Assembly: GCF_000725485.1 (NCBI RefSeq)
Contig: NZ_JOAG01000042.1
Location: forward strand, 62,001 to 126,000
Direction of reading: 5' to 3'
Length of the DNA stretch: 64,000 nucleotides
Source of the DNA: Nonomuraea candida
GTDB lineage: Bacteria > Actinomycetota > Actinomycetes > Streptosporangiales > Streptosporangiaceae
The number at the start of each line of letters is the position of its first letter. The stretch's first letter is position 1. A program made the position numbers and the translations under genes. This document shows, one piece after another, positions 22,157 to 30,580 of the stretch. The notes under the pieces were generated by a model, which ran no database searches, had not been told where the DNA came from, and was given only the letters and a program-made list of their open reading frames with translations.

Positions 22157-24361
22157 ATGACGCCAGAGATCCAGAAGTACATCGAACTGCTCGAGAGCCA
22201 GCTCGGCTACTCGGAGAAGGCCGGAGCGTACACCAAGTTCGGCGACTGGTACGGCAAGAACGTCGAGTTCGACGCCGACTACAGCTCCGCGCCGTGGTGC
22301 GACATGTACCTCTCATGGGCCGCGCACAAGCTCGGCTACGAGGAGTGGATCGGCCAGTTCGCGTGGACGGTCGCGCACGCGAAGTGGTTCAAGGAGCAGG
22401 GCGCCTGGGGGAAGAAGCCCCAGGTCGGAGCCCTCGTCTTCTACGACTGGAGCGGCTCGAACGACATCGACCGCATCGACCACGTCGGCATCGTCACCCG
22501 GGTCGAGGGCGACACGATCTACACGATCGAGGGCAACATCGACGGGGGCGTCGCCAAGCGCAAGGAGCGCGACACCAGCAAGGTGGTCGGCTACGGCTAC
22601 CCGCAGCGCGTCAAGGAGCGGCTCGACAGGGCGGCGGCGAAGAAGAAGGCCGAGAAGCAGGCGTCCTCGCCCGGCGGGCCCGGCGGTGAGGTTGGCACGC
22701 TCCAGATCCCGGAGGAGTCGCTCAGCTCGCTGATCCCCCGGGCCGACGCGGGCCCCGCCCCCCGGATCCCGCTGGCCGGCGAGCATCTCCGCTCCCAGGA
22801 CCCCACGCGCGAGGCGACCGGCGCCCAGGGTCAGGTGGAGGGCCAGACCCCCGGCCAGACCCAGGGGCAGCCCCAGCCCGGCTCCTCGGACAAGACCTCC
22901 GGCTCCGCCTCCCAGCGGAAGAGCCACTCCGACGCCACCGCGCAGTCGCCCGCCACCTCGGGCGCCGGCTCCTCCTCCAAGTCGCACGCCACCCGGGGCT
23001 CCGACTCCGCCACCGCTTCCGGCTCCCACTCAGCCTCGGCCCCGAACTCCACCTCGGCCAAGCAGGGCCCGCGGACGGCGGCCTCCGCCGCCCCCGGCAC
23101 GGCCACGAAGGGCAAGCACGCCAAGCCCTCCACGGCCGACACCGAGGAGGCCACCACCGAGCCCCTCCCCACGCTCACCGACGCCTCCGCCACCGGACCG
23201 CTGTCGGCCATCGACTCGCCGACGCTGGTCGGCTCGGCCCTGGTCGCCGCCCTCGCGCTGCTCGCCGTGGCCAAGACCCGCCGCCTGCGCCTGAGCCCGG
23301 TGGGCGCCACGGCCGGCAAGCCCGCCAAGACTCCGCGCCCGTCCCGGGCCAAGGGCCGCCGCCGCCGTGGCAGGACGGCCGAGGTCCCGGCGCCCCCGTC
23401 CCACCGCCGCGACGCCGACCGCCGCCCGGCCACCACCGAGCGCCGCGACGCCGACCGCCGCCACCTCGACACCCCCGAGCGCCGCTACCTGGACACGAGC
23501 GAGCGCCGCAACGCGGTCGAGCTCCAGGAGACCGCCGAGCGTCTGGCCACGTCGGCCGCCCTGCGCTCGCTCGCCGCCTCGGAGGCCGCCCGGCCCGCCG
23601 GCGCCAGGCACCGCAGGCTCCCCCTCGACACCAGGCCCTTCGACCTGGCCACGGACACCACCCGCCACCACGCCGCGGACCACCACGCCGCGGACCACCG
23701 CGCCCCGGGCGCCCCCGCCACGGGCCACCCCACCTTCGACCACCGCACCGCCGACCACCGCACCCCGGGCCGCCGCACCCCGGACCCCGCCTTCGGCAGC
23801 CGGCCCTACGAGCCGGACTTCGACCGCACCCGCTTCACGTTCACGGACGAGACGGGCCCCATGGAACGCCTCACGTTCACGGACGAGACAGGCCCGCTGG
23901 AGCGCCTGACCTTCACGGACGAGACCGGCCCCATGGAGCGCCTGACCTTCACGGACGAGACGGGGCCGCTGGAGGTCGTGCTCGACACGGGCCCGCTGCG
24001 GCGCGTCGTCGACACCGCCCCCTTCGAACGCATCGTCATCCCGGGCGCGAGCAGCGCGTTCGACGCCTTCGCCCCGCCCATGAGCCGGCGCGGCGGCGAC
24101 GGCGGCGACCTCCTCGGCACCCCCGTGCCCGCCTCCGGGACCGGGTACCGGGGCCGCCGGCGGCGTCACTCGGCCGAGGAGCGCAACGCGTTCTCCCCCG
24201 ACCTCCCGCTCCGGGGCCGCCGCCACCGCCGTACGGACGCCGAGCCCCTCCAGCAGCACGACACCGCCCTCCGGGGCCGCCGCCACCGGCGCGGCCACCC
24301 CGAGGACGAGCACCGCCTCGTCGGCGCGGGCAGCACGGAGCGAGGCCGCCACCGCGCCTGA
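22157..24361 (+). CDS. CHAP-domain amidase-like protein with long repetitive tail
   Basis: 734 residues. An N-terminal CHAP domain (~1-160) has catalytic Cys in APWCDMYLSWAAH, His in DHVGIVTRV and the EGN segment. There is no signal peptide. A Ser/Thr/Gln-rich disordered region follows, then one hydrophobic helix (LVGSALVAALALLAVAKTRR, ~residue 360), then basic and His-rich low-complexity sequence, four copies of a 12-residue TFTDETGP(M/L)ERL repeat and an Arg-rich end. CHAP enzymes cut peptidoglycan peptides; how this one would reach the wall is unclear. An upstream in-frame TTG (22130) is an alternative start. Confidence 0.75.
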   Translation: MTPEIQKYIELLESQLGYSEKAGAYTKFGDWYGKNVEFDADYSSAPWCDMYLSWAAHKLGYEEWIGQFAWTVAHAKWFKEQGAWGKKPQVGALVFYDWSGSNDIDRIDHVGIVTRVEGDTIYTIEGNIDGGVAKRKERDTSKVVGYGYPQRVKERLDRAAAKKKAEKQASSPGGPGGEVGTLQIPEESLSSLIPRADAGPAPRIPLAGEHLRSQDPTREATGAQGQVEGQTPGQTQGQPQPGSSDKTSGSASQRKSHSDATAQSPATSGAGSSSKSHATRGSDSATASGSHSASAPNSTSAKQGPRTAASAAPGTATKGKHAKPSTADTEEATTEPLPTLTDASATGPLSAIDSPTLVGSALVAALALLAVAKTRRLRLSPVGATAGKPAKTPRPSRAKGRRRRGRTAEVPAPPSHRRDADRRPATTERRDADRRHLDTPERRYLDTSERRNAVELQETAERLATSAALRSLAASEAARPAGARHRRLPLDTRPFDLATDTTRHHAADHHAADHRAPGAPATGHPTFDHRTADHRTPGRRTPDPAFGSRPYEPDFDRTRFTFTDETGPMERLTFTDETGPLERLTFTDETGPMERLTFTDETGPLEVVLDTGPLRRVVDTAPFERIVIPGASSAFDAFAPPMSRRGGDGGDLLGTPVPASGTGYRGRRRRHSAEERNAFSPDLPLRGRRHRRTDAEPLQQHDTALRGRRHRRGHPEDEHRLVGAGSTERGRHRA
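23837..23980 (+). repeat. In-frame 36-bp tandem repeat, four copies
   Basis: Copies start at 23837, 23873, 23909 and 23945 and encode TFTDETGP(M/L)ERL with alternating Met/Leu. Related but shorter DTGPLRRVVDTAPFERI sequence follows, as if the array once extended further. Confidence 0.85.
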
Positions 24362-24398
24362 CCCATCCCGGGACCGTGACCACCGCAGGCGGGTGGGA

Positions 24399-25229
24399 TC
24401 ACGGCTCCGGGGCGTGGCCGAGGCCGTGGTCGGCGGCGAAGGCGGCCAGGCGGGAGACGGCGTCCCGGCTGCGGGTCCAGGGGCGTACGATCAGGCGCTC
24501 CACCCCGAGCGCCGCCCAGGCGGGCACCTCGTCGGGGTCGGCCAGCGCGTACGCGTGGGCGGTCACCGGCACGCCCGTGCCGAGCCGTTCGAGCTGCGGC
24601 CGGATCGAGTCGATGGTGTGCGGCATGCTGATCCAGCCGTCGCAGAGCCGTGCCGCCCGGCGCAGGGCGGCGGGCGACTCCCCGCCCGCCAGGACGGGCA
24701 GGCGCGGTTGGACCGGCTTGGGCTCGAAGGCCACCTCCCGGAAGGAGTAGAAGCGGCCGGTGTGGGAGACCACGGGCTCGCTCCAGAGCCGCCTGACCAC
24801 CTCGATCGCCTCGTCCAGCCGCGCTCCCCTGCTCTCGAAGGGCACCCCGGCCGCGTCCCACTCGCCCCGGTACCAGCCCGCGCCGACGCCGCAGATGGCC
24901 CGTCCCGACGAGACCACGTCGAGGGTGGCGAACGCGCGGGCCGACACGAACGGGTGGCGCAGGGCGAGGAGCTGCACCGCCGTGCCCAGCCGGACCCGGG
25001 AGGTGAGGGCGGCCAGCCAGCACAGGTACGCGGGCGCGTCGAACAGCGGCGTCTCCGGCCTGATCCCCGGATCGGACGCGCCCGGATAGACGGCCAGGGA
25101 CAGGTCGGTGGCGAAGACGAGGTGCTCGGGCAGCCACACCGACTCGAACCCCAGCTCGTCGGCCGCCACCGCCACGTCCTTCCAGGCGTCGGGGTGCAGG
25201 AGGCCGAGGGGAACCCCGAACTTCATCAT
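24399..25229 (-). CDS. LLM-class F420-dependent oxidoreductase
   Basis: 276 residues. F420-type luciferase-like protein: ELGFESVWLPEHLVF, SRVRLGTAVQLLALRHP, SSGRAICGVGAGWYRGEWDAAGVPFESRGARLDEAI and the LPVLAGGESPAALRRAARLCDGW segment. The ATG overlaps the stop of the upstream acyl-CoA dehydrogenase (ATGA), so three genes form one operon (FadE, FadE, LLM) read leftward from 27.5 kb. Coupling to acyl-CoA dehydrogenases suggests it oxidises a CoA ester or its hydroxy derivative; not proven. Confidence 0.85.
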   Translation of the reverse strand: MMKFGVPLGLLHPDAWKDVAVAADELGFESVWLPEHLVFATDLSLAVYPGASDPGIRPETPLFDAPAYLCWLAALTSRVRLGTAVQLLALRHPFVSARAFATLDVVSSGRAICGVGAGWYRGEWDAAGVPFESRGARLDEAIEVVRRLWSEPVVSHTGRFYSFREVAFEPKPVQPRLPVLAGGESPAALRRAARLCDGWISMPHTIDSIRPQLERLGTGVPVTAHAYALADPDEVPAWAALGVERLIVRPWTRSRDAVSRLAAFAADHGLGHAPEP

Positions 25230-26332
25230 GGCCACCTGCTCGGGTGGCCGTCGACGATCGCGGTGCGCAGGCGTTCGCGGTGGGCGGCGGTGGTGCCGTA
25301 CGCGGCGGCCAGCGACCAGGCGCGGGCCAGCCAGAACCGCAGGTCCAGCTCCTCGGTGTAGCCGATCGCGCCATGGATCTGCAGCGCCGCCCGCGCCGCC
25401 GCGGCGGCGGCCTCCCCCGCGGCCACCTTGGCGGCACTCGCGTCCCGCTCCGCGCCCGCGTCCCGCTCCCCACCCGCGTCCCGCTCCGCGCCCGCATCCC
25501 GCTCCCCACCCGCGTCCCGCTCCGCGCCCGCATCCCGCTCCCCACCCGCGTCCCGCTCCGCGCCCGCATCCCGCTCCGCACCGGCGTCCCGTGCCGACGC
25601 GGCATCCGAGGAGAGGGCCGCGCGGTGGACCAGGGGGGCCGCGAACTCCACCGCCACGGCCACGTCGGCGAGCTGGTGCTTGACGGCCTGGAACGAGCCG
25701 ATGGGCGCGCCGAACTGGGTGCGCGCCCGCGCGTACGCGACCGTGACCGACAGCAGCTCCCTGGCGACGCCGACGAGCTGGGCGGCGGTCGCCACCGTGG
25801 CCGCCCGCACGGCGGGCCCGGCGGGCCCGGCGAGGTCCTCGGACTCGTCGAAGCCCACCTCGAACAGCGGCCGGCACGGGTCCACGCCGGGCCGGGCCGC
25901 CGCCCGCAGCGACCGGGCCGGGACCAGCCGCGCCCCGCCCTCCCGCACCACCACGAGCAGGTCGGCCAGGTCGGCGTCGGCCGCGTACGCCTGCCCGGGC
26001 GGCAGCGCCGCGACGCACACCGAGCCGGTGGCCAGCTTGGGCACCCCGGCCGGGAGGTACGGCGCCAGCACGGCCGTCTCCACGACCGGCCCCGGCAGGC
26101 ACGCCCGCCCGGTCTCCTCCAGCGCCGGCAGCACGTCGGTCAGCCCGAGCCCCAGCCCGTCGGCCTCGGGCGGCAGCAGCAGCCCGAAGAACCCGAGCGC
26201 GGCCAGCTGCTCCCAGGCCGGCCGCCGCTCGGTCCGCAGCGCGGCGGGCGGGCAGTGGTCGCGCAGCACGTCCCGCACGGTCGCGCCCAGCGCGAGCTGC
26301 TCGCCGGTGAAGGCGAAGTTCATCCCGGACAC
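25226..26332 (-). CDS. Acyl-CoA dehydrogenase, small subunit type, with internal repeat array
   Basis: 368 residues. N-terminal helices (FAFTGEQLALGATVRDVLRDHC), middle domain reduced, and C-terminal helical domain (RTQFGAPIGSFQAVKHQLADVAV, LQIHGAIGYTEELDLRFWLARA). The short middle domain and lack of a clear catalytic base resemble the degenerate half of heteromeric FadE pairs. Between two C-terminal helices lies an array of eight 6-residue units (RDAG[A/G]E), about 50 extra residues. It is adjacent to and tandem with the full-size dehydrogenase, supporting an alpha2beta2 enzyme. Confidence 0.8.
   Translation of the reverse strand: MSGMNFAFTGEQLALGATVRDVLRDHCPPAALRTERRPAWEQLAALGFFGLLLPPEADGLGLGLTDVLPALEETGRACLPGPVVETAVLAPYLPAGVPKLATGSVCVAALPPGQAYAADADLADLLVVVREGGARLVPARSLRAAARPGVDPCRPLFEVGFDESEDLAGPAGPAVRAATVATAAQLVGVARELLSVTVAYARARTQFGAPIGSFQAVKHQLADVAVAVEFAAPLVHRAALSSDAASARDAGAERDAGAERDAGGERDAGAERDAGGERDAGAERDAGGERDAGAERDASAAKVAAGEAAAAAARAALQIHGAIGYTEELDLRFWLARAWSLAAAYGTTAAHRERLRTAIVDGHPSRWP
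25440..25590 (-). repeat. In-frame 18-bp (36-bp higher-order) tandem repeat
   Basis: Eight 18-bp units alternating RDAGAE and RDAGGE, giving a 36-bp superunit, lie inside the acyl-CoA dehydrogenase gene. The near-identity of units indicates recent expansion. Confidence 0.85.
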
Positions 26333-26408
26333 CCCCGCTCCCCCGCCGAACCGGCCGCGACAGAGCCAAGACCGCCGCCCGCACCCGCGCCAGGGCAGGG
26401 AGCGGGGC

Positions 26409-27512
26409 TCATCGCGGCAGTCCCAGGACGCGTTCGGCGACGATGTTGCGCTGGATCTCGTTGGTGCCCGCGTAGATGGGCCCCGCCAGCGAGAACAGGA
26501 ACCCGTCCAGCCATCCGGCCGTCCCCGCCCGGTCCCCCAGCAGCTCCATGGCCAGGGCGTGCATGCGCAGGTCCAGCTCCGACCAGAAGAGCTTGCCGAG
26601 GCTGGCGGCGGCGCCGATCTCCTCCCCCGCCGCGATGCGCCGCGCGACCCCGAACGTGTGCAGCCGGTACGCCTCCGCCGCCACCCAGCACCTGGCGGCC
26701 CGATCGGCCAGGGCCGGGTCGGCGGCGTCGCGGGCCAGCGCCACGAGCCGGTCGGCGGTGGCCAGGAAGCGTCCGGGGCTGCGCAGGGTCAGGCCGCGCT
26801 CGGAGGAGGTGGTGGCCATCGCGATGCGCCAGCCGTCGCCCTCCCGGCCGAGCACCATCGACTCGGGCACGTACACGCCGTCGAAGCGCAGCTCGGCGAA
26901 GCCCGGCAGCCCGTCGAGCTGCGCGATGGGCCGCACGGCGACGCCGGTCATGGGGAACATGAAGTACGTCAGCCCCTTGTGCCGGGCGCCCGAGGTGCGG
27001 AAGAGGCCGAACCCGTGGGTGGCGTACGCGGCCCGCGAGCTCCACGTCTTGTGCCCGTACAGCCGCCAGCCGCCGGGCGCGGGCTCGGCGCGGGAGGTCA
27101 GGGCGGCCAGGTCGCTGCCGGCCTCGGGCTCCGACCAGGCCTGCGCCCACACGTCCGTGCCGCCGGCCATGGCGGGCAGCAGGCGGGCGCGCTGCTCGGG
27201 GGTGCCGAACCGCAGGAGGGACGGGCCCAGCAGGAAGATCCCGTTCTGGGTGACGCGGGCGGGGCAGCCGGCGGCCCAGTACTCCTCCTCGAAGATCAGC
27301 CATTCGACGAGGGAGGCGCCGCGCCCGCCGTACTCCTCGGGCCAGGAGACGACCGACAGCCGCGCGCCGGCCAGCTCCGCCTCCCAGGCGCGGTGCGCGG
27401 CGAAGCCCTCGGGGGTGTCCATGGACGGGAGCGGCGGCGGCGCGTGGGCGCCGAGCCACTCGCGAACCTCGGCGCGGAAGTCCCGCTCGGCCGGGGAGAA
27501 GTCGAGATCCAC
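26409..27512 (-). CDS. Acyl-CoA dehydrogenase, full catalytic subunit
   Basis: 367 residues from GTG 27512; GTG 27518 and TTG 27521 are alternatives, and none has a strong ribosome site. N-terminal DFSPAERDFRAEVREWL, flavin-binding WAQAWSEPEAGSDLAALTS, GHKTWSSRAAYA and C-terminal GPIYAGTNEIQRNIVAERVLGLPR are all present. The start lies directly beside a copy of the regulon palindrome. With the small FadE downstream it probably forms a two-subunit dehydrogenase like those acting on bulky ring-bearing acyl-CoAs. Confidence 0.85.
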   Translation of the reverse strand: MDLDFSPAERDFRAEVREWLGAHAPPPLPSMDTPEGFAAHRAWEAELAGARLSVVSWPEEYGGRGASLVEWLIFEEEYWAAGCPARVTQNGIFLLGPSLLRFGTPEQRARLLPAMAGGTDVWAQAWSEPEAGSDLAALTSRAEPAPGGWRLYGHKTWSSRAAYATHGFGLFRTSGARHKGLTYFMFPMTGVAVRPIAQLDGLPGFAELRFDGVYVPESMVLGREGDGWRIAMATTSSERGLTLRSPGRFLATADRLVALARDAADPALADRAARCWVAAEAYRLHTFGVARRIAAGEEIGAAASLGKLFWSELDLRMHALAMELLGDRAGTAGWLDGFLFSLAGPIYAGTNEIQRNIVAERVLGLPR

Positions 27513-27521
27513 GATCACCAA

Positions 27522-27537
27522 CCTAGCGCACGCTTGG
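27522..27537. promoter_or_regulatory. Regulon palindrome, site 4
   Basis: CCTAGCGCACGCTTGG matches the consensus with one arm mismatch. It lies between the divergent acyl-CoA dehydrogenase operon and the PucR-type gene, ten bases from the former's start. Confidence 0.65.
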
Positions 27538-27563
27538 TGGAGGTGCCAGGCTACTCTGTCGTC

Positions 27564-28613
27564 ATGCAGGGACTGCTGCTGCGGCTGTCCACCCTCGACG
27601 CCGACGCGGAGAGCGCGGTGCGCGTCATCGCCTACTTCGACTCGCTGGTGCGCGACCACGCCGGCGTGCCGGTGCTGCTCGCGGCCACGGCCCGGCTGAC
27701 GCAGTGCCCGGCCGGGCTGCTCGACGCGGCCACCGGCCGGCGCGTGCGCGCCTCGCCCGACGGCTCGGTCGACACGCCCGCCTCCCTCCCGCGGGCGCAG
27801 GTCAGGGAGCTGGGCTCGGGGCTCGGGGCGGTGTGGATCGAGCGCCAGGGGGCCGCGCACGGCCTCGACGAGATCGTGCTCGAACGGTACGCCGCCGCGG
27901 CCGAGGTCATCCTCGAACGCGCCGCCGGCCTCATGCGCACGGGCCAGGACCCGGCCCTGGTCGAGCTGGCCCTGTCGGCAGAGACCGGGGAGGCCGAGCG
28001 GTCCCGCGCGCTGCGCCTGCTCGGCTTCGACCCGGCCGCGCCGCTGCGGGTCCTGGCCGTCGCGCCGCCCGGCGGGGCGCTGGCCGCCGGCCTGCGCGCC
28101 ATGGGCCACCACGTGCGCGCCGCCAGAGTCGGCGACACGGAGGCCGTCCTGGTCGCCACCGCCTCCCCGCACGCCGACGCCGGGATCGGCCCCGACCTGC
28201 CCGAAGGCACCCGGGCCGGGATCGGGCCCGAGCTGCCCGGGGCGCGGGCGGCCGAGTCGTGGGCCGGCGCGCGTACGGCGCTGCGCTTCACCGGCCCCCA
28301 CGACCGGGTGACGCGCTGGTCGGAGCTGGGCGCGCTGGCCCTGTTCGCCGGCCTGCCGGAGCAGGCGATCGCGGCGCTGCCCGACGTCCAGGCGATGGGC
28401 CGGCTCGGCGAGGAGTCCCGGCTCGCGGTGCGCGCGCTGTGCCTGGCCGGTTCGGTACGCGGCGCGGCCACCGCCCTGCACCTGCACCACAGCTCCCTGG
28501 CCGGCCGCATCACCCGCGCCGAGTCCGTGCTGGGCTTCTCCCTGGCCGACCAGCCCGGCAGGCTCCGCGCCCACCTGGCCCTGGCCCTGCACCGCCTGCT
28601 CGCCAACACCTGA
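27564..28613 (+). CDS. PucR/CdaR-type transcriptional regulator
   Basis: 349 residues from ATG 27564; a TACTCT box 6 bases upstream suggests a leaderless transcript. The N-terminal ~150 residues look like a GAF-like sensor, the middle is GGDEF-like (degenerate), and the C-terminus is the PucR helix-turn-helix (LAGSVRGAATALHLHHSSLAGRITRAESVLGF). PucR proteins usually activate neighbouring catabolic genes. Divergent from the acyl-CoA dehydrogenase operon, it is a good candidate local regulator. Confidence 0.8.
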   Translation: MQGLLLRLSTLDADAESAVRVIAYFDSLVRDHAGVPVLLAATARLTQCPAGLLDAATGRRVRASPDGSVDTPASLPRAQVRELGSGLGAVWIERQGAAHGLDEIVLERYAAAAEVILERAAGLMRTGQDPALVELALSAETGEAERSRALRLLGFDPAAPLRVLAVAPPGGALAAGLRAMGHHVRAARVGDTEAVLVATASPHADAGIGPDLPEGTRAGIGPELPGARAAESWAGARTALRFTGPHDRVTRWSELGALALFAGLPEQAIAALPDVQAMGRLGEESRLAVRALCLAGSVRGAATALHLHHSSLAGRITRAESVLGFSLADQPGRLRAHLALALHRLLANT

Positions 28614-28667
28614 AGCCTCCGGCCCCGGCCGATCGGGACCGGTCGCCGGTCAGAGACCGGTCATCGG

Positions 28668-29633
28668 TCAGAGGCCCCAGGCGCGCCTCAGCGCCGCCTC
28701 CCTGGCCTGCCTGGCCCGCCGGCTCAGCCCGGCGTCGGGCACCATCATGTCGAACCCGTGGAACGCCCCCGGATACAGGTGGAACTCGGTCGACACCCCG
28801 GCCCGCGCCAGCCGCAGCGCGTAGTCGGCGCACTCGTCCCTGAAGACCTCCAGCTCCCCCACGTCCACGAACGCCGGCGGCAGCCCCGACAGGTCCGTGG
28901 CCCGGGCCGGGGCGGCGTACGGCGGGACGTCGTCGGTGCCGATCCGGTCGCCGAGCAGCGCCGTCCAGCCGAAGAGGTTGGCCGTCCTGTCCCAGACCAC
29001 GGCCTCGGTGAACTCGTGGCTGGACGGCGTGATGTTGCGGTCGTCGAGCATCGGGCAGACCAGCAGCTGGAAGACGATCTCCGGCCCGCCCCGGTCCCTG
29101 GCCAGCAGCACGGTCGCCGCCGCCAGCCCGCCGCCCGCGCTGGCCCCGCCCACCGCCAGCCGGCCGGGGTCCACGCCCAGCTCGGCGGCGTTCTTGGCGG
29201 TCCAGACGAGCCCGGCGTAGCAGTCTTCGACCGGTGCGGGATGCGGGTGCTCGGGCGCGAGCCGGTAGTCGACGGAGACGACGACCACGCCGAGGCGCTC
29301 GACGTAGTCGACCATCGTGGCGTCGTCGATCTCCGGCGTGCCGATCACCATGCCGCCGCCGTGGATCCAGTACAGCGCCGCCCTGCCCTCACCCGGCTCC
29401 TCGGGCCGGTAGACGCGCAGCCGCACGTCGGGCGCGCCCTCCGGCCCCGGCACCATGCGGTTCTCGATCGACACCCGCGTCTCGGGCGTGGGCATCGCGG
29501 CCAGCACGGCGTTCATCTGTGTCCGGTTGGCGACGAGGTCCTCGACGGACACGGCGGAGAAGTCGGTGGACGCGAGCGGAAACTGCTCGATCCCGGCGCG
29601 CAGCTCGGGGTCGAGATTGGGGTGCAGTGCCAT
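28668..29633 (-). CDS. Alpha/beta hydrolase, HSL-type esterase
   Basis: 321 residues. Hormone-sensitive-lipase-family features: oxyanion HGGG (91-94), nucleophile in GGASAGGG (S165), Asp in the DVGELEVFRDE region and His in YPGAFHGFD. AAGGGA lies six bases before the ATG. No signal peptide, so intracellular. Substrate not predictable; the class cleaves short-chain and bulky esters. Its promoter region carries a palindrome (29668-29682). Confidence 0.85.
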   Translation of the reverse strand: MALHPNLDPELRAGIEQFPLASTDFSAVSVEDLVANRTQMNAVLAAMPTPETRVSIENRMVPGPEGAPDVRLRVYRPEEPGEGRAALYWIHGGGMVIGTPEIDDATMVDYVERLGVVVVSVDYRLAPEHPHPAPVEDCYAGLVWTAKNAAELGVDPGRLAVGGASAGGGLAAATVLLARDRGGPEIVFQLLVCPMLDDRNITPSSHEFTEAVVWDRTANLFGWTALLGDRIGTDDVPPYAAPARATDLSGLPPAFVDVGELEVFRDECADYALRLARAGVSTEFHLYPGAFHGFDMMVPDAGLSRRARQAREAALRRAWGL

Positions 29634-29667
29634 GGGGTTTCCCTTCCACGGGGGACGGCGGGCTACT

Positions 29668-29682
29668 CTTCGATGGTCGAAG
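29668..29682. promoter_or_regulatory. Palindrome upstream of HSL esterase
   Basis: CTTCGA-TGG-TCGAAG has perfect 6-bp arms, 35 bp upstream of the esterase start codon on the minus strand. Probably an operator. Confidence 0.4.
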
Positions 29683-29785
29683 CCTCGCACCCCGGCGGAC
29701 AACCGCCATCCGGCGGCGATCATCCGCCCCGCGCCCGCCGTTCGTCGAAAGCCCCCGATTCGGCGAAAACCCCAAGCCCCTCGCC

Positions 29786-29839
29786 GCAGACCCGGCGACC
29801 GCCGCAGACCCGGCGACCGCCGCAGGCCCGGCGACCGCC
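29786..29839. repeat. 18-bp tandem repeat after DJ-1 gene
   Basis: Three copies of GCAGACCCGGCGACCGCC (third with one change) directly abut the stop codon of the DJ-1-like gene at 29840. The array is in the 3' untranslated region. Confidence 0.8.
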
Positions 29840-30508
29840 TCAGGCCGCCGGGCCGTCGAGGAGGTCGACGATCCGCTCGGCCAGGGGGCCGGCGCTGGCC
29901 GGGTTCTGGCCGGTGGCCAGGCGGCCGTCCACCACGACCTGGGCCTGCCAGGTCTCGCCCGGCACGTGCTCGGCGCCCCGCGCCACCAGGGCGTCCGCCA
30001 GCAGGAACGGCACCACGTGCGTCACCCCGCGCAGCTCCTCCTCGGTGTTGGTGAAGGCCGCCACCCGCCTGCCCGCCACCAGGTGCGTCCCGTCGGACAG
30101 CGTGAGGTTCACCAGCGCGGAGGGCCCGTGGCAGACGGCCGCGACGACGCCGCCCCGCTCGTACACCTCGCGCCCGATCCTGATCACGTCGGGGTCGTCG
30201 GGGAAGTCCCACATGGTGCCGTGGCCGCCCGCGTAGAGCACGGCGTCGTAGCGGGAGGCGTCCACGTCGGCCAGGCGGGCGGTGTCGTGGGGCTCGGGCG
30301 CGGCGAGGAAGGCGGCCTGGACGGGGTCGGCGGGGTCGTAGCCGTCCTGGGGCGGCTCGCCGCCGCGCACGCTGGCGAGGTCCACCTCGAAGCCGGCCTT
30401 GCGGAAGATCTCCCACGGGTGGGCGGCCTCGGGCACGTAGTATCCGGTCTTTTCCACGCCGCCGAGGTCGTCGTGGCTGGTCAGAGCGATGAGGATGCGC
30501 TTGGTCAT
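29840..30508 (-). CDS. DJ-1/PfpI-superfamily protein, Hsp31-like
   Basis: 222 residues. Catalytic nucleophile elbow VAAVCHGPSAL (C126, H127) with YAGGHGTMWDFP as the oxyanion-side loop, typical of the class-1 amidotransferase fold of Hsp31/glyoxalase III relatives. It may detoxify methylglyoxal or act as a stress chaperone. Divergent from a LysR regulator that probably controls it. The ATG at 30508 has GAGG very close; an in-frame Met 9 codons upstream is less likely. Confidence 0.8.
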   Translation of the reverse strand: MTKRILIALTSHDDLGGVEKTGYYVPEAAHPWEIFRKAGFEVDLASVRGGEPPQDGYDPADPVQAAFLAAPEPHDTARLADVDASRYDAVLYAGGHGTMWDFPDDPDVIRIGREVYERGGVVAAVCHGPSALVNLTLSDGTHLVAGRRVAAFTNTEEELRGVTHVVPFLLADALVARGAEHVPGETWQAQVVVDGRLATGQNPASAGPLAERIVDLLDGPAA

Positions 30509-30580
30509 GACCTCAGCATGGCTCCGTCCCGCCATCAGCGACAAATCACGAAACCCCGGCCGAGGCATCAGAATGGTGAT

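Noticed and set aside
25440..25590. CRISPR-like regular repeats
   Set aside because: Units are contiguous 18-bp repeats without spacers and in frame with an acyl-CoA dehydrogenase, so this is a coding minisatellite.
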